A stretch of DNA of 64,000 nucleotides. Origin: CAVUAF01 sp963739375. Its GTDB lineage: Bacteria > Acidobacteriota > Terriglobia > Terriglobales > Acidobacteriaceae. The notes below the pieces were generated by a model. The model ran no database searches. It was given only the letters and a program-made list of their open reading frames with translations, and was not told the DNA's origin. Location of the stretch: contig CAVUAF010000022.1 in NCBI GenBank assembly GCA_963739375.1, forward strand, positions 1 through 64,000. The letters run 5' to 3'. Position numbers and translations under genes: made by a program. The stretch's first letter is position 1; each line of letters begins with the position of its first letter. Shown here one piece after another: positions 34,523 to 42,895 of the stretch.

Positions 34523-35179
34523 ATGAAGACTCTACTCACCGTTCTGGCGTTCTCCCTCGCGGCGGTCGCGCAGCCGCCGAGCGCGCACGACCTCGCGCAG
34601 CGCGTGGACCGCTACTACAACGCGCTCACCACCTTCCAGGCCGAGTTTGTTGAGAGCTACCGCGGCGCCGGGCTGGCGCGCACCGAGAGCGGCACGCTCT
34701 GGCTGAAGCAGCCCGGCCGCATGCGCTGGGACTACCGCGTCCCCACCCCCAAGCTCTTCCTCACCGACGGCAAGAACGCCTGGTTCTACGTCCCCGGCGA
34801 ACAGCAGGCGCGCCGCACGCCGCTCAAGAAGCTCGACGACCTGCGCTCCCCGCTGCGCTACCTGCTCGGCCACACGCGCCTGGAAAAGGAGTTGGCGGGG
34901 CTCTCGCTGGCCGCCGACCTGCAGCCGGCCACACCCGGCAACGTTGTGTTGCGCGGCGTCCCGCGCGGCCTCGAAGACCGCGTCAGCGAGGTGCTGCTCG
35001 AGGTCAACCCTGCGCTCGGCCGCATCGAGCGCCTCACCCTCCACGAGCTGGACGGCGCCACCACCGAGTTCACCTTCCGCAGCGCGCAGCTCAACGCGCC
35101 CATCGCCGACGACAAGTTCCGCTTCACCGTCCCCGCCGGCGTCCAGGTGATCGAGGCGGGCGATCTGGCGCCGCAGTAG
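34523..35179 (+). CDS. lolA: Outer membrane lipoprotein carrier protein LolA-like
   Basis: A 218-residue periplasmic protein of LolA fold. Signal peptide at residues 1-16 (MKTLLTVLAFSLAAVA), then the half-barrel sequence: YYNALTTFQAEFVESY, GTLWLKQPGRMRWDYRVP, KLFLTDGKNAWFYVPGEQQ and the late FRFTVPAGVQVIEA. LolA shuttles lipoproteins from the inner to the outer membrane, fitting the diderm gene set (lpxD) here. It could alternatively be one of the specialised LolA paralogues. It precedes the pilus assembly genes by 180 nt and may be transcribed separately. Confidence 0.88.
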   Translation: MKTLLTVLAFSLAAVAQPPSAHDLAQRVDRYYNALTTFQAEFVESYRGAGLARTESGTLWLKQPGRMRWDYRVPTPKLFLTDGKNAWFYVPGEQQARRTPLKKLDDLRSPLRYLLGHTRLEKELAGLSLAADLQPATPGNVVLRGVPRGLEDRVSEVLLEVNPALGRIERLTLHELDGATTEFTFRSAQLNAPIADDKFRFTVPAGVQVIEAGDLAPQ

Positions 35180-35361
35180 CGGCCCGCGGCCTCAACCGGC
35201 AGAACGTTTTCCCTCCGCCCGCGTCTTTACGCTTGGGTTGCGTCTGTGGGCGGTGGCCACGGGCACCGGCGCCTGGTAACCGGCCACTGTTACACTGTTG
35301 CCTCGCCGCGCCCGTGCCACCCAGGTGGCTGCTGGCGCGGCCCATAGGGTTTCGCCTTCGC

Positions 35362-36582
35362 ATGCCTGAGTTCGTGGTAAAGGCCGCCGATGAACGCGGC
35401 CACGTGCTCGAACAGTTCGAATCCGCACCCTCGGAGGCCGAGGTGCGCGACCGCTATGCGCACCAGGGGTTCCTCGTCTATTCGGTGCGGCTGCGCGGCC
35501 TCTTTGCCGCCGGCGGCACTCCCCGCGGCCGCTTGAAGATGGACCAGTTCGTCATCTTCAACGAGCAGTTCGTCACCCTGGTACACGCGGGATTGCCCAT
35601 CGTCAACGCGCTCGACCTGCTCATCCGGCGGCAGCGCAATGCCAGCTTCCGCGCCCTGCTGGAGAGTGTGCGCGACCGCGTGCGCGCCGGCTCCCTGCTC
35701 TCCGACGCCTTCGCCGCCCACGCCGTCGTGCCGCGCCTTTACACCACCACCCTCCTCGCCGGCGAAAAGAGCGGCAACCTGGAAGAAGTGTTGCGCCGCT
35801 ACATCGCCTTCCAGCGCCTGGCGGTCGCCTTTCGCAAGAAACTGGCCTCCGCCCTCATCTACCCGGCGCTGCTGTTGTGCCTCGTCACCGGCATGCTGAC
35901 CTTCCTCGTCACCTCCGTGGTGCCGCAGTTCGCCGACCTGTACTCGCAGCTCAACGCCGAGCTGCCGCCCTCGACGGTGTTCATGCTTGAACTCGGGACC
36001 GGCGTGCAGCACTACTTTCCGTTTATCATCGCCGGCATCGTTCTGCTGGCATTGTTTCTCTGGCGCTGGCGGCAGACGGAATCCGGCGCGGCGCGCCTCG
36101 ACCGCGCGCGCCTCGCCTTGCCGGTGCTGGGCGATATCTGGCTGAAGTACCAGGTGGCGATCTTCGGGCGCATGATGGCCACACTGCTGGCCGGCGGCCT
36201 GCCGCTGGTGCCGGCGCTGGAGACTGCCGGCAACTCGATGCAGAGCCGCATCCTGGCCCAGGCCATCGGCGGCGCCGCGCAGCGCGTCCGCGAAGGCCGC
36301 GCCCTGTCGCGCAGCCTGGAGGAAACCAAGGCCTTCCCCGAACTGGCCGTCGAGATGACCGAGGTCGGCGAATCCACCGGCGCCTTGCCCGCCATGCTCA
36401 CCTCGGTGGCGGAGTTTTTTGAGGAGGATGTGGAGACCGCCCTCACCCGCGCCATGTCGCTCATCGAACCGGTTATCCTGATCGTGATGGGCGTGATCGT
36501 GGCCTTTGTGCTGCTCTCGCTCTACTGGCCGATTTTTGCGATAAGCGCGGGCGGGATGGGCGGGCGCTTGCCGCCGCGCTGA
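35362..36582 (+). CDS. pilC: Type IV pilus inner membrane platform protein PilC (GspF family)
   Basis: A 406-residue platform protein with two T2SSF domains (about 75-195 and 275-400). Motifs FNEQFVTLVHAGLPIVNALDLL and MMATLLAGGLPLVPALETAGN mark the start of each. Three transmembrane helices are expected (about 170-195, 220-240, 370-400). It connects the PilB motor to pilin insertion. The start at 35362 gives the normal MPEFVVKAADERG N-terminus; longer frames upstream are not homologous. Together with pilB, pilM, pilN, pilO and the pilP-like gene it forms the pilus assembly cluster. Confidence 0.92.
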   Translation: MPEFVVKAADERGHVLEQFESAPSEAEVRDRYAHQGFLVYSVRLRGLFAAGGTPRGRLKMDQFVIFNEQFVTLVHAGLPIVNALDLLIRRQRNASFRALLESVRDRVRAGSLLSDAFAAHAVVPRLYTTTLLAGEKSGNLEEVLRRYIAFQRLAVAFRKKLASALIYPALLLCLVTGMLTFLVTSVVPQFADLYSQLNAELPPSTVFMLELGTGVQHYFPFIIAGIVLLALFLWRWRQTESGAARLDRARLALPVLGDIWLKYQVAIFGRMMATLLAGGLPLVPALETAGNSMQSRILAQAIGGAAQRVREGRALSRSLEETKAFPELAVEMTEVGESTGALPAMLTSVAEFFEEDVETALTRAMSLIEPVILIVMGVIVAFVLLSLYWPIFAISAGGMGGRLPPR

Positions 36583-36587
36583 AGCAT

Positions 36588-36720
36588 TTGGCGATTCTGC
36601 GATTTGGTGATTGGGTGATTTCGCAATGGTAGCGGTCGGGATTAGGTAGCCCACGTTGCACAAACCGAAACTGCGGTCGTTCTAGAAACTAGAAACTAGA
36701 AACTCGAAACTTGAAACTGG
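36588..36720. repeat. Two arrays between pilC and pilB
   Basis: 36588-36626 is an octamer-type array (ATTCTGCG, ATTTGGTG, ATTGGGTG, ATTTCGCA). 36684-36720 is a clean heptamer array (AGAAACT three times, CGAAACT, TGAAACT) that ends 6 nt before the pilB start codon, in the place of a ribosome-binding site. Confidence 0.75.
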
Positions 36721-36726
36721 TTTCCC

Positions 36727-38388
36727 ATGGCTCTCAACCCTAATTCGCTGTTCGTGAACGGCGCGCCGACGGCGGTGAACGACCCCGCCGCCGAGGCCGC
36801 GCGCGCTCGCGACCTGGCGCTCCGCTATCGCGCCGAATTCGTCGACCTGCGCGACTTCCACATCCGCCCCGACCTCTTCCGCAAGGTCCCGGTCGACCTC
36901 ATGTTCCATTACAACTTCGTCCCCCTCGACGAAGCCCCCGACGGCCGCCTGGTCATCGCCATCGCCGATCCCAGCCAGCTCATGATGGTGGACGAAATCG
37001 GCCTGCGTCTCGCCCGCCGCATCCTGACCAAGGTCGCCACCCTCTCGCAGATTTCCGACATCCTCAAGAAAACGGAGCAGTCGCAGCGCGTGCTGGAAGA
37101 GGCCAGCGAGGGCCTCGCCTTCGACGTGGTGCGCGAGGAAGACAAGCCGGCGACGAGACCATCTCCATCGAGCGCCTGACCTCCGAGACCGAGTCCAGCC
37201 GCATCGTCCACCTGGTCGCACCACCATCTTCACCGCCCTGCAGCGCCGCGCCAGCGACATTCACATCGAGGGCCGCGACGACTCGGTGGTCATCAAGTAC
37301 CGCATCGACGGCGTGCTGCAGCCGGCCATGGCCCCCATCGCCAAGGAGCACCACTCCACCATGATCTCCCGCATCAAGGTGATGACCGAACTCGACATCG
37401 CCGAGCGCCGCGTGCCGCAGGACGGCCGCTTCAGGGTCATCTACGGCAATGCGCGCCGCGCCATCGATTTCCGCGTCTCCATCATGCCCAGCATCTACGG
37501 CGAGGATGCCGTGCTGCGCGTGCTCGACAAGGAATCGCTGAGCGAAAAGTTCCACCAGCTCACCCTCGACGTGGTCGGCTTCGCGACGAAGACCTGAAGC
37601 GCTTCCGCCGCTACATCCACGAGCCCTACGGCATGGTGCTGGTCACCGGCCCCACCGGCAGCGGCAAGACCACCACCCTCTACGCCGCCATCACCGAGAT
37701 CAAGACCGACGAGGACAAGATCATCACCATCGAGGACCCGGTCGAGTACCAGCTGCAGGGCGTCATCCAGATTCCGGTGAACGAGAAGAAGGGCCTGACC
37801 TTCGCCCGCGGCCTGCGCTCCATCCTGCGCCACGATCCCGACAAGATCATGGTCGGCGAAATCCGCGACACCGAGACGGCGCAGATCGCCATCCAGTCCG
37901 CCCTGACCGGCCACCTGGTCTTCACCACCGTCCACGCCAACAACGTGTTCGACGTGCTCGGCCGCTTCCTGCACATGGGCGTCGAGCCCTACAACTTCGT
38001 CTCGGCGCTCAACTGCATCCTGGCGCAGCGCCTGGTGCGCGTCATCTGCCCCAGCTGCAAGAAGCAGGTGGCGTATGGCGATGACGTCCTGGAGCAGAGC
38101 GGCCTCGATCCCCAGCGCTGGCGCGACGTCCCGTGCTATGAAGGCGAAGGCTGCTTCGACTGCAACGGCACCGGCTTCCACGGGCGCACCGCCATGCACG
38201 AGTTGCTCGAGTTCAGCGACCGCATCCGCGAAATGATTCTGGAACGCAAGCCGAGCAGCGAAATCCGCCGCGTCGCCCACGAGGAAGGCATGCGCCCGCT
38301 GCGCGAGGCCGCGCTCGAAAAGGTCGTGGCCGGCGTAACCACGCTGCGCGAGATCAACAAGGTGACCTTCATCGAAACTTCCCGCTGA
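36727..38388 (+). pseudogene. pilB: Type IV pilus assembly ATPase PilB, three frameshifts
   Basis: A GspE/PilB motor of about 554 residues if the frame is repaired. The MshEN domain is intact (36727-37150). The ATPase core has GPTGSGKTTTLYAA (Walker A), the Asp box, DKIMVGEIRD (Walker B) and TTVHANN. The zinc tetracysteine follows: CPSC then CFDC in CNGTGFHGR. Three single-base deletions break the frame: near 37151 (CCGGCGAC for CCGGGCGAC), near 37221 (GTCGCACC for GTCGACACC) and near 37583 (TTCGCGAC for TTCGACGAC). All core motifs remain, and downstream genes follow with a 1-nt overlap, so consensus error is a real possibility. If genuine, pilus extension would be lost. Confidence 0.88.
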
Positions 38389-39281
38389 TGCCCCGCACCG
38401 CACAACCCGCGCGTCCCCGCCTCGCCTGCGAGGTGACGCCCGACCGCGTCATCGCCGCTCGCACCACGCCCGCCGGCGACCGTCTGGAATCCTTCGGCGC
38501 CCGCGCCCTGGTTCCCGGGGTGGTGCAGCCCCGCCTGGCCGCGGAAAACATCACCAACGCCGCCGCCCTCACCCGCGCCATCGAGGAGGTGGTGGCCCTG
38601 GTCGGCGCGCGCAGCCGCGACCTCACCATCGTGCTGCCCGACGCCGCCGTCCGCCTCATGCTGCTGGATTTCGACTCCCTGCCGGCGAAAGACAGCGAAG
38701 CCATGCCGCTGCTCCGCTTCCGCCTGAAGAAGCTGCTGCCGTTCGATGCCGACCACGCCGCCCTTTCCTACCAGGCGGTGCGCACCGCGGACGGCGTGCG
38801 CGTGGTGGCGGCGGTGGCCATGGCGGCCGTGGTCGAAGAATATGAAGCCGCCTTCCGCGCCGCCGGCTATCAGCCGGGCGTGGTCTTGCCCTCGCTCGCG
38901 GCGACCCTGGGCGCGGTGGAAGCCGCGGAGCCCACGCTGGTCATCAAGGCCGACGCCGGCACCACCAGCCTCGCTATCGTCGATCAGCAGCAGCTCTGCC
39001 TGGTCCGCACCCTCGAACACGGCAAGGACACGCCGCCGCAGCAGCTCGCCGACGACATCCAGCCGCTGCTGGTGTTTTTTGAAGACACGTACCATGGCCG
39101 CATCGCCCGTATCCTGGTCGGCGGCAACCTCACGGTGGACGCGGTGCGTCCCCTGCTCGCGCCGCTTACCGATGCGCGCCTGCAGGACCTGGTCGACCCG
39201 GCGCTCTTCGCCGGCGCTGCGGTCGGCAGCAGTGTGCCGCGCGGCAGCCTGGCGGGCGTCGCCGGAGCGCTCTTGGGATAG
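38388..39281 (+). CDS. pilM: Type IV pilus assembly protein PilM-like (actin-like fold)
   Basis: A 297-residue PilM-type protein. Actin-like phosphate segments are recognisable: LACEVTPDRVIAART near the start, VLPDAAVRLMLLDFDSLP, the typical RFRLKKLLPFDADHAALSYQ, and VIKADAGTTSLAIVDQQQL in the second half. PilM binds the cytoplasmic tail of PilN and links it to the PilB motor. Its ATG overlaps the pilB stop codon (TGATG), so it is translationally coupled. It is more divergent than textbook PilM at the nucleotide-binding loops. Confidence 0.82.
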   Translation: MPRTAQPARPRLACEVTPDRVIAARTTPAGDRLESFGARALVPGVVQPRLAAENITNAAALTRAIEEVVALVGARSRDLTIVLPDAAVRLMLLDFDSLPAKDSEAMPLLRFRLKKLLPFDADHAALSYQAVRTADGVRVVAAVAMAAVVEEYEAAFRAAGYQPGVVLPSLAATLGAVEAAEPTLVIKADAGTTSLAIVDQQQLCLVRTLEHGKDTPPQQLADDIQPLLVFFEDTYHGRIARILVGGNLTVDAVRPLLAPLTDARLQDLVDPALFAGAAVGSSVPRGSLAGVAGALLG

Positions 39282-39290
39282 GCAGTTTAT

Positions 39291-39371
39291 GATTTGCGAT
39301 CTGTGATTTGCGATTTTCGGCTTCGGCCCGCCGCCGTCACAAATCACAAATCGGAAATCACAAATCGCCAA
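39291..39371. repeat. Inverted pair of heptamer arrays between pilM and pilN
   Basis: 39291-39320 carries GATTTGC, GATCTGT, GATTTGC, GATTTTC. 39338-39369 carries ACAAATC, ACAAATC, GGAAATC, ACAAATC, the reverse complement type, ending 2 nt before the pilN ATG. The two could pair into a long stem that would enclose the pilN translation start region. Confidence 0.8.
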
Positions 39372-39965
39372 ATGCGTCTTCGCCTCAATCTCGCCTCCCA
39401 GCCTTACGAAAACGCGCGCGCGTTCTACCTGCGCTGGGGGCTCCTGCTCCTGCTGGTGCTACTGGCCACCGCGGCCCTGCTGGCGGCCGCGCTGCGCGGC
39501 TGGACCCAGGGCCGTGACGTCGCGCAGCGCATCGCCGCCGACCGCCGCGAGATCGCCCGCCTCCAGGACGTGGCCACCAAGGCCCGGGCGGTCCTCGCCC
39601 AGCCCGAAAACAAGGATGTGGCGCTCCAGGCGGCCTACCTGAACGAACTGATTGCCCGCAAGGCCTTCTCCTGGACCCAGGTCTTCGCCGACCTGGAGAA
39701 GATCATGCCCCCGGAGGTGCGCGTTCTCGCTATCCAGCCGGCGCTGGACGCCGATAACCAGCTGGAAGTCCGCATGACCATCGAGGGCACTTCGCACGAC
39801 CGCGCGGTCCAGTTCTTGCGCCATTTGGAGGATTCGCCGCGCTTCCGCGAGGCCCAGTCGCGCGCCGAAACTTTCACCCAGCCGGGTGGCGCCATCCAGT
39901 TCCAGATTTCCGCGCTCTACCTGCCGCAGCCCGCCGCGCCCACGCCGGCCGGAGGCCGGCCATGA
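39372..39965 (+). CDS. pilN: Type IV pilus assembly protein PilN-like
   Basis: A 197-residue bitopic protein. The short cytoplasmic N-terminus RLRLNLASQPYENAR fits the PilN motif that binds PilM. A transmembrane helix follows (about 20-43), then a coiled-coil/ferredoxin-like periplasmic part (RIAADRREIARLQDVATKAR, then WTQVFADLEKIMPPEVRVLAIQP). No Shine-Dalgarno is visible because a heptamer array precedes the ATG. The gene overlaps pilO by 4 nt. Confidence 0.85.
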   Translation: MRLRLNLASQPYENARAFYLRWGLLLLLVLLATAALLAAALRGWTQGRDVAQRIAADRREIARLQDVATKARAVLAQPENKDVALQAAYLNELIARKAFSWTQVFADLEKIMPPEVRVLAIQPALDADNQLEVRMTIEGTSHDRAVQFLRHLEDSPRFREAQSRAETFTQPGGAIQFQISALYLPQPAAPTPAGGRP

Positions 39966-40504
39966 GCGTGCGTACCGCCCGCCGCGCTCTCAACATCGTG
40001 CTGGTGGCGCTGGTCGTCCTCGATCTCGCCGCGGCCATCGTCCTGCTCACCCCGCTGGGCGGCTCCCGCGAGCGCAAGCAGGTGGAATTCACCCAGGTGC
40101 GCCTCCAGCTCCAGGAAGAGCGCGCCCAGGCGAAGCCGCTCGAAAACATCGAACAGAAACTCGCCGACGCGCGCCTTCAGATCGCGCAGTTCATCGGCAC
40201 CCGCCTGCCGCAGCGCGATTCGGCCATCTCCGAGGAGCTCGGCCGGGTCGCCGGCGCCAATGGCGTCCGCTTCGCCAACATCCGCTACACCTCCGACGAC
40301 GCGGCCACCGAGGGTCTGCGCCGCGTCCAGATTGATGCTTCCCTCGCCGGCGATTATGGCAAGGTGGTGAAGTTCATCAACGAGTTGGAGCGCAACCAGA
40401 CGTTTTTCATCATCGACAGCATCAACCTCGCCGATCAGCAGGGCGGCGCCGTGCGCCTGGAACTCAAGCTGGAGACGTACTTGAAGGCAGCACCAGGTAC
40501 CTAG
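39962..40504 (+). CDS. pilO: Type IV pilus assembly protein PilO-like
   Basis: A 180-residue bitopic inner membrane protein. One transmembrane helix (about 10-32) is followed by a periplasmic coiled coil (about 35-70) and a ferredoxin-like domain (about 75-175) with GDYGKVVKFINELERNQTFF and LEYxxxA-type end VRLELKLETYLKAAP. It pairs with PilN to form the alignment subcomplex. ATGA overlap with pilN implies coupled translation. Confidence 0.85.
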   Translation: MSVRTARRALNIVLVALVVLDLAAAIVLLTPLGGSRERKQVEFTQVRLQLQEERAQAKPLENIEQKLADARLQIAQFIGTRLPQRDSAISEELGRVAGANGVRFANIRYTSDDAATEGLRRVQIDASLAGDYGKVVKFINELERNQTFFIIDSINLADQQGGAVRLELKLETYLKAAPGT

Positions 40505-40519
40505 AACCGGCCTCTTCTG

Positions 40520-40700
40520 GGAACCGAGAACTAGAATTGAGAACTGAGAACTGACAACCGAGAACTGGGTACTGCTGTCTTGTCATCCCGAGCGCGCCGG
40601 GGTCCCCATCGAGCCCGGGTTTGGCTTGATGGGGTGACAGAGCGAGGGATCTTGGTTTTCTGAGAACTGAGAACTGGGAACTGAGAACTACTGGCAACTG
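40520..40700. repeat. Composite repeat between pilO and the pilP-like gene
   Basis: Three parts: a heptamer array (40520-40575, units such as GAGAACT and GACAACC); a REP-like element split by a foreign hairpin (40581-40655); and a second array (40660-40700, GAGAACT, GGGAACT, GAGAACT) ending just before the TTG at 40704. Within the REP-like element, TCATCCCGAGCGC and GCGAGGGATCTTGG flank an insert containing CCCCATC / GATGGGG arms. Confidence 0.75.
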
Positions 40701-40703
40701 CTC

Positions 40704-41297
40704 TTGAAACTAGGCGCTGACAAACCGTGGAAAGTAGGCGTGGCCGTCGCCCTGATGGTGATCAGCCTGGTGCTCGTGGTGCGCTCGTGGCTCGTGCCGG
40801 TGGCGCCGCCGGCCGCTGCCACCGCTTCCGTCACCGTGGCCCAGCCCCAGCCGCGCCGGCGTACGTCAGCGCGCAGCCGCGGCCCGAAGCCCGGCCAGCT
40901 CCCCGTTCCCAGCGCCGACCCCCGCCTCCTCCTCGATCTGCTGAAGGCGAGCGAGCAGGTCACCTACACCGGGACCGGGCGCAACATCTTCCGTGCCGAG
41001 GCCGAGCCCATCGTCCAGCCCGTCACTTCGCCCTTGCAGTCTAAGAACGCGCCGCCCATGGCCGCGACGCCCAGCACGCCGCCGCCTCCGCCCATCAATC
41101 TCCGCTTCTTCGGTTTCGCCAACCGCCCCGGCGAAGCAAAGAGAGTTTTCCTCGCCGAGGGCGAAAACGTCTTCATCGCCGCCGAAGGTGACATCGTGGC
41201 CCGCCGCTACAAGGTGCTGCACATCGGCGTCAACAGCGTCGACATCCAGGACGTCCTCAACAACATCACCCAGACCATCCCCCTCAGCCAAACCTGA
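40704..41297 (+). CDS. PilP/GspC-like pilus alignment protein
   Basis: A 197-residue protein with one N-terminal transmembrane helix (about 10-30), a Pro/Ala/Arg-rich linker (about 33-72), a short conserved GRNIFRAEAEPIVQP, a Pro-rich stretch, and a small beta domain (INLRFFGFANRPGEAKRVFL... GDIVARRYKVLHIGVNSVDI) of the PilP/GspC HR-domain type. It has no lipobox, unlike proteobacterial PilP, so it looks closer to GspC. The only reasonable start is the TTG at 40704, which directly follows a repeat array; the next in-frame ATG is inside the membrane helix. It would connect PilNO to the secretin, which is not in this window. Confidence 0.75.
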   Translation: MKLGADKPWKVGVAVALMVISLVLVVRSWLVPVAPPAAATASVTVAQPQPRRRTSARSRGPKPGQLPVPSADPRLLLDLLKASEQVTYTGTGRNIFRAEAEPIVQPVTSPLQSKNAPPMAATPSTPPPPPINLRFFGFANRPGEAKRVFLAEGENVFIAAEGDIVARRYKVLHIGVNSVDIQDVLNNITQTIPLSQT

Positions 41298-41305
41298 CCG
41301 CCCCT

Positions 41306-41337
41306 GCCAGCAGCCAGCAGCTAGCAGCCAGCAGCCT
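41306..41337. repeat. Heptamer array CCAGCAG
   Basis: About four units of CCAGCAG or CTAGCAG beginning 8 nt after the pilP-like stop codon, leading into the REP-like copy at 41341. Confidence 0.75.
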
Positions 41338-41340
41338 TCC

Positions 41341-41370
41341 TGTCCTCCCGAGCGCAGCGAGGGATCTTGG
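41341..41370. repeat. REP-like palindromic element (copy 6)
   Basis: TGTCCTCCCGAGCGCAGCGA followed by GGGATCTTGG. The inner TCCCGAGCGCAGCGAGGGA is an imperfect palindrome. The copy at 45077-45107 is the same element inverted. Confidence 0.75.
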
Positions 41371-41460
41371 TCAGCGGCAGACCCTGAAAACCAGTTCTCA
41401 GTTCTCAGTTCTCAGTGAAAACCGCTGAGCAGTGGGCGGCGGCGGGAGCAGTTCTCTGGC
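41369..41460 (+). repeat. 92-bp composite repeat, copy A
   Basis: Begins GGTCAGCGGCAGACCCTGAA, contains three CAGTTCT heptamers, then GTGAAAACCGCTGAGCAGTG and ends GCAGTTCTCTGGC. The inverted copy B at 45151-45249 is about 96 percent identical and has four heptamers, the only length difference. Confidence 0.88.
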
Positions 41461-41560
41461 AACTGCCAACAGCCAGCGGCCAACAGCCAGCAGCTAGCGG
41501 CCAACAGCCAGCAGCTAGCAGCCAGCAGCTAGCAGCCAACAGCTGGCAGCTAGCAGCCTT
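41458..41560. repeat. Long heptamer array CAGCAGC (about 14 units)
   Basis: Fourteen or so consecutive 7-base units, mostly CAGCAGC, TAGCAGC and CAACAGC, immediately following copy A of the composite repeat. It is the longest array in the window and accounts for most of the 41298-41602 gap. Confidence 0.88.
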
Positions 41561-41602
41561 CTTGGGAACAGAACCCCGCGTTTGCCCGTCTATACTTACG
41601 AG

Positions 41603-42346
41603 ATGCGCCGCCGCCGCGCCCAAGCCGGCTACATGCTGCTGGTCATCCTGGTGATGCTGGCGCTGCTCATGATTTCCCTCACCGTGGTGGCGCCCGCCAT
41701 CGCCACCGAGATCAAGCGCGAGCGCGAAGAGGAGCTGACCCACCGCGGCCAGCAGTACGCCCGGGCCATCAAGCGTTACTTTAAGAAGTTCGGCCGCTAT
41801 CCAACACGTGTCGAGGACTTGGAGAACACCAGCAACCTCCGCTTCCTGCGCAAGCGCTACCTCGATCCCATCACCGGCAAGGACGACTGGCGCCTCATCC
41901 ACGTCGGCGAGGCCAAGATCGTGCCCCGCACCTTCACCCAGGGTGGCGTTACCGGTGCACCGCAGGGGACGCCCACCGGCTTCGGCGCTCCCGGGGGCAC
42001 GCCCACCGGCATCGCGCCTGTGAATCCCTCGATGGGTATGCCGGGGTTCTCGGCCCCCGGCGGCTCGACCATGGGTTCGACCCTGGGCGGCAGCAGCGCC
42101 GGGCGCCCCATCCTCGGCGGCGGCCCCATCATCGGCGTCTCCAGCTCCAGCGAGCAGCGTTCGCTGAAGGAGATGGACGGCAAGGACCACTACAACGAAT
42201 GGGAGTTTGTTTACGATCCCCGCTTCGACCCGACGGTCGCGGCGGGAATGGGACAGCAGCTCGGTCGTCCCGGTCAGCCGGGGCAGCCGCAGTTCCCTGC
42301 CATGCCGCTGACGCCGGGAACGCCGCCCCCACCGCCAAAACCGTGA
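41603..42346 (+). CDS. Pseudopilin-like type II secretion/pilus protein with Gly/Pro-rich tail
   Basis: A 247-residue protein. The N-terminus MRRRRAQAGYMLLVILVMLA has a basic leader, a Gly at the prepilin cleavage position and a long hydrophobic helix, then EIKREREEELTHRGQQYARAIKRYFKKFGRYP and LRFLRKRYLDPITGKDDW, the GspG-like alpha1 helix and loop. After about residue 110 it becomes low-complexity (Gly, Thr, Pro repeats such as GTPTGFGAPGGTPTG), with a conserved stretch KEMDGKDHYNEWEFVYDPR before a Pro-rich end. Mature position 5 lacks the usual Glu, so it may be a tip or accessory subunit. ATG 41603 is preferred; a TTG at 41582 would add seven residues. Confidence 0.75.
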   Translation: MRRRRAQAGYMLLVILVMLALLMISLTVVAPAIATEIKREREEELTHRGQQYARAIKRYFKKFGRYPTRVEDLENTSNLRFLRKRYLDPITGKDDWRLIHVGEAKIVPRTFTQGGVTGAPQGTPTGFGAPGGTPTGIAPVNPSMGMPGFSAPGGSTMGSTLGGSSAGRPILGGGPIIGVSSSSEQRSLKEMDGKDHYNEWEFVYDPRFDPTVAAGMGQQLGRPGQPGQPQFPAMPLTPGTPPPPPKP

Positions 42347-42467
42347 GCGCCGCCGCTGCCATCACCTCGGCCAGAACCCTCTTGGGTCGGCATCCCTTGG
42401 CCGTCGGCCGTAAACCAACTACCATGCTGCTTTACACTGGTGCGGGTGCGGCGCTGACGGAGGCGGG

Positions 42468-42878
42468 ATGAAGGCGATTCTGTTCGTTGACGACCACGAG
42501 GTCCTGGCGCGCCTCACCTGCCAGATCCTGGACATGCAGGGGTACCGTGCCGTGTTCGCCTGCAATGGCGCCGAGGCGCTGCAGAAGTTCGCGCAGGAGC
42601 GCTTCGACCTCCTGGTCACCGACTTCCGCATGGACGGCATGAACGGCCTGGAGTTGGCCCGCAAGGTGCGCGCCCAGCGCCCCGAGGTCCCGGTCATCAT
42701 CGTTACCGGCTACGGCCCGGTGGACGGCGGCAAGGACGTCGCCGCCTGCCTGCAGAAGGAAGAACTCTTCCCCGCGCTGCTGGACAAGATCAAGCTCCTC
42801 CTCGGCGAGCACGACACCCCCGCCCCCAAGCCTCCCGACGGCGAGCGCGCCGAAGTCGCGAGCGTCAAGACGGCCTGA
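42468..42878 (+). CDS. CheY-like response regulator receiver protein
   Basis: A 136-residue single-domain receiver. The acid pocket D9/D10, phospho-acceptor D52 in LLVTDFRMDGMNG and the conserved Thr in IIVTGYG are present. In place of the invariant Lys loop there is QKEEL, which contains a Lys at nearly the right position. The last 20 residues are a charged, probably disordered tail. There is no output domain, so it acts by protein interaction. It lies between the pilus cluster and the YdjC-like gene (17 nt upstream of the latter); the partner kinase is not evident. Confidence 0.88.
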   Translation: MKAILFVDDHEVLARLTCQILDMQGYRAVFACNGAEALQKFAQERFDLLVTDFRMDGMNGLELARKVRAQRPEVPVIIVTGYGPVDGGKDVAACLQKEELFPALLDKIKLLLGEHDTPAPKPPDGERAEVASVKTA

Positions 42879-42895
42879 GCCGCTACACTCTTCGC

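Noticed and set aside
41458..41560. The CAGCAGC array as a CRISPR array
   Set aside because: Units are 7 bp and contiguous with no spacers, and there are no cas genes.
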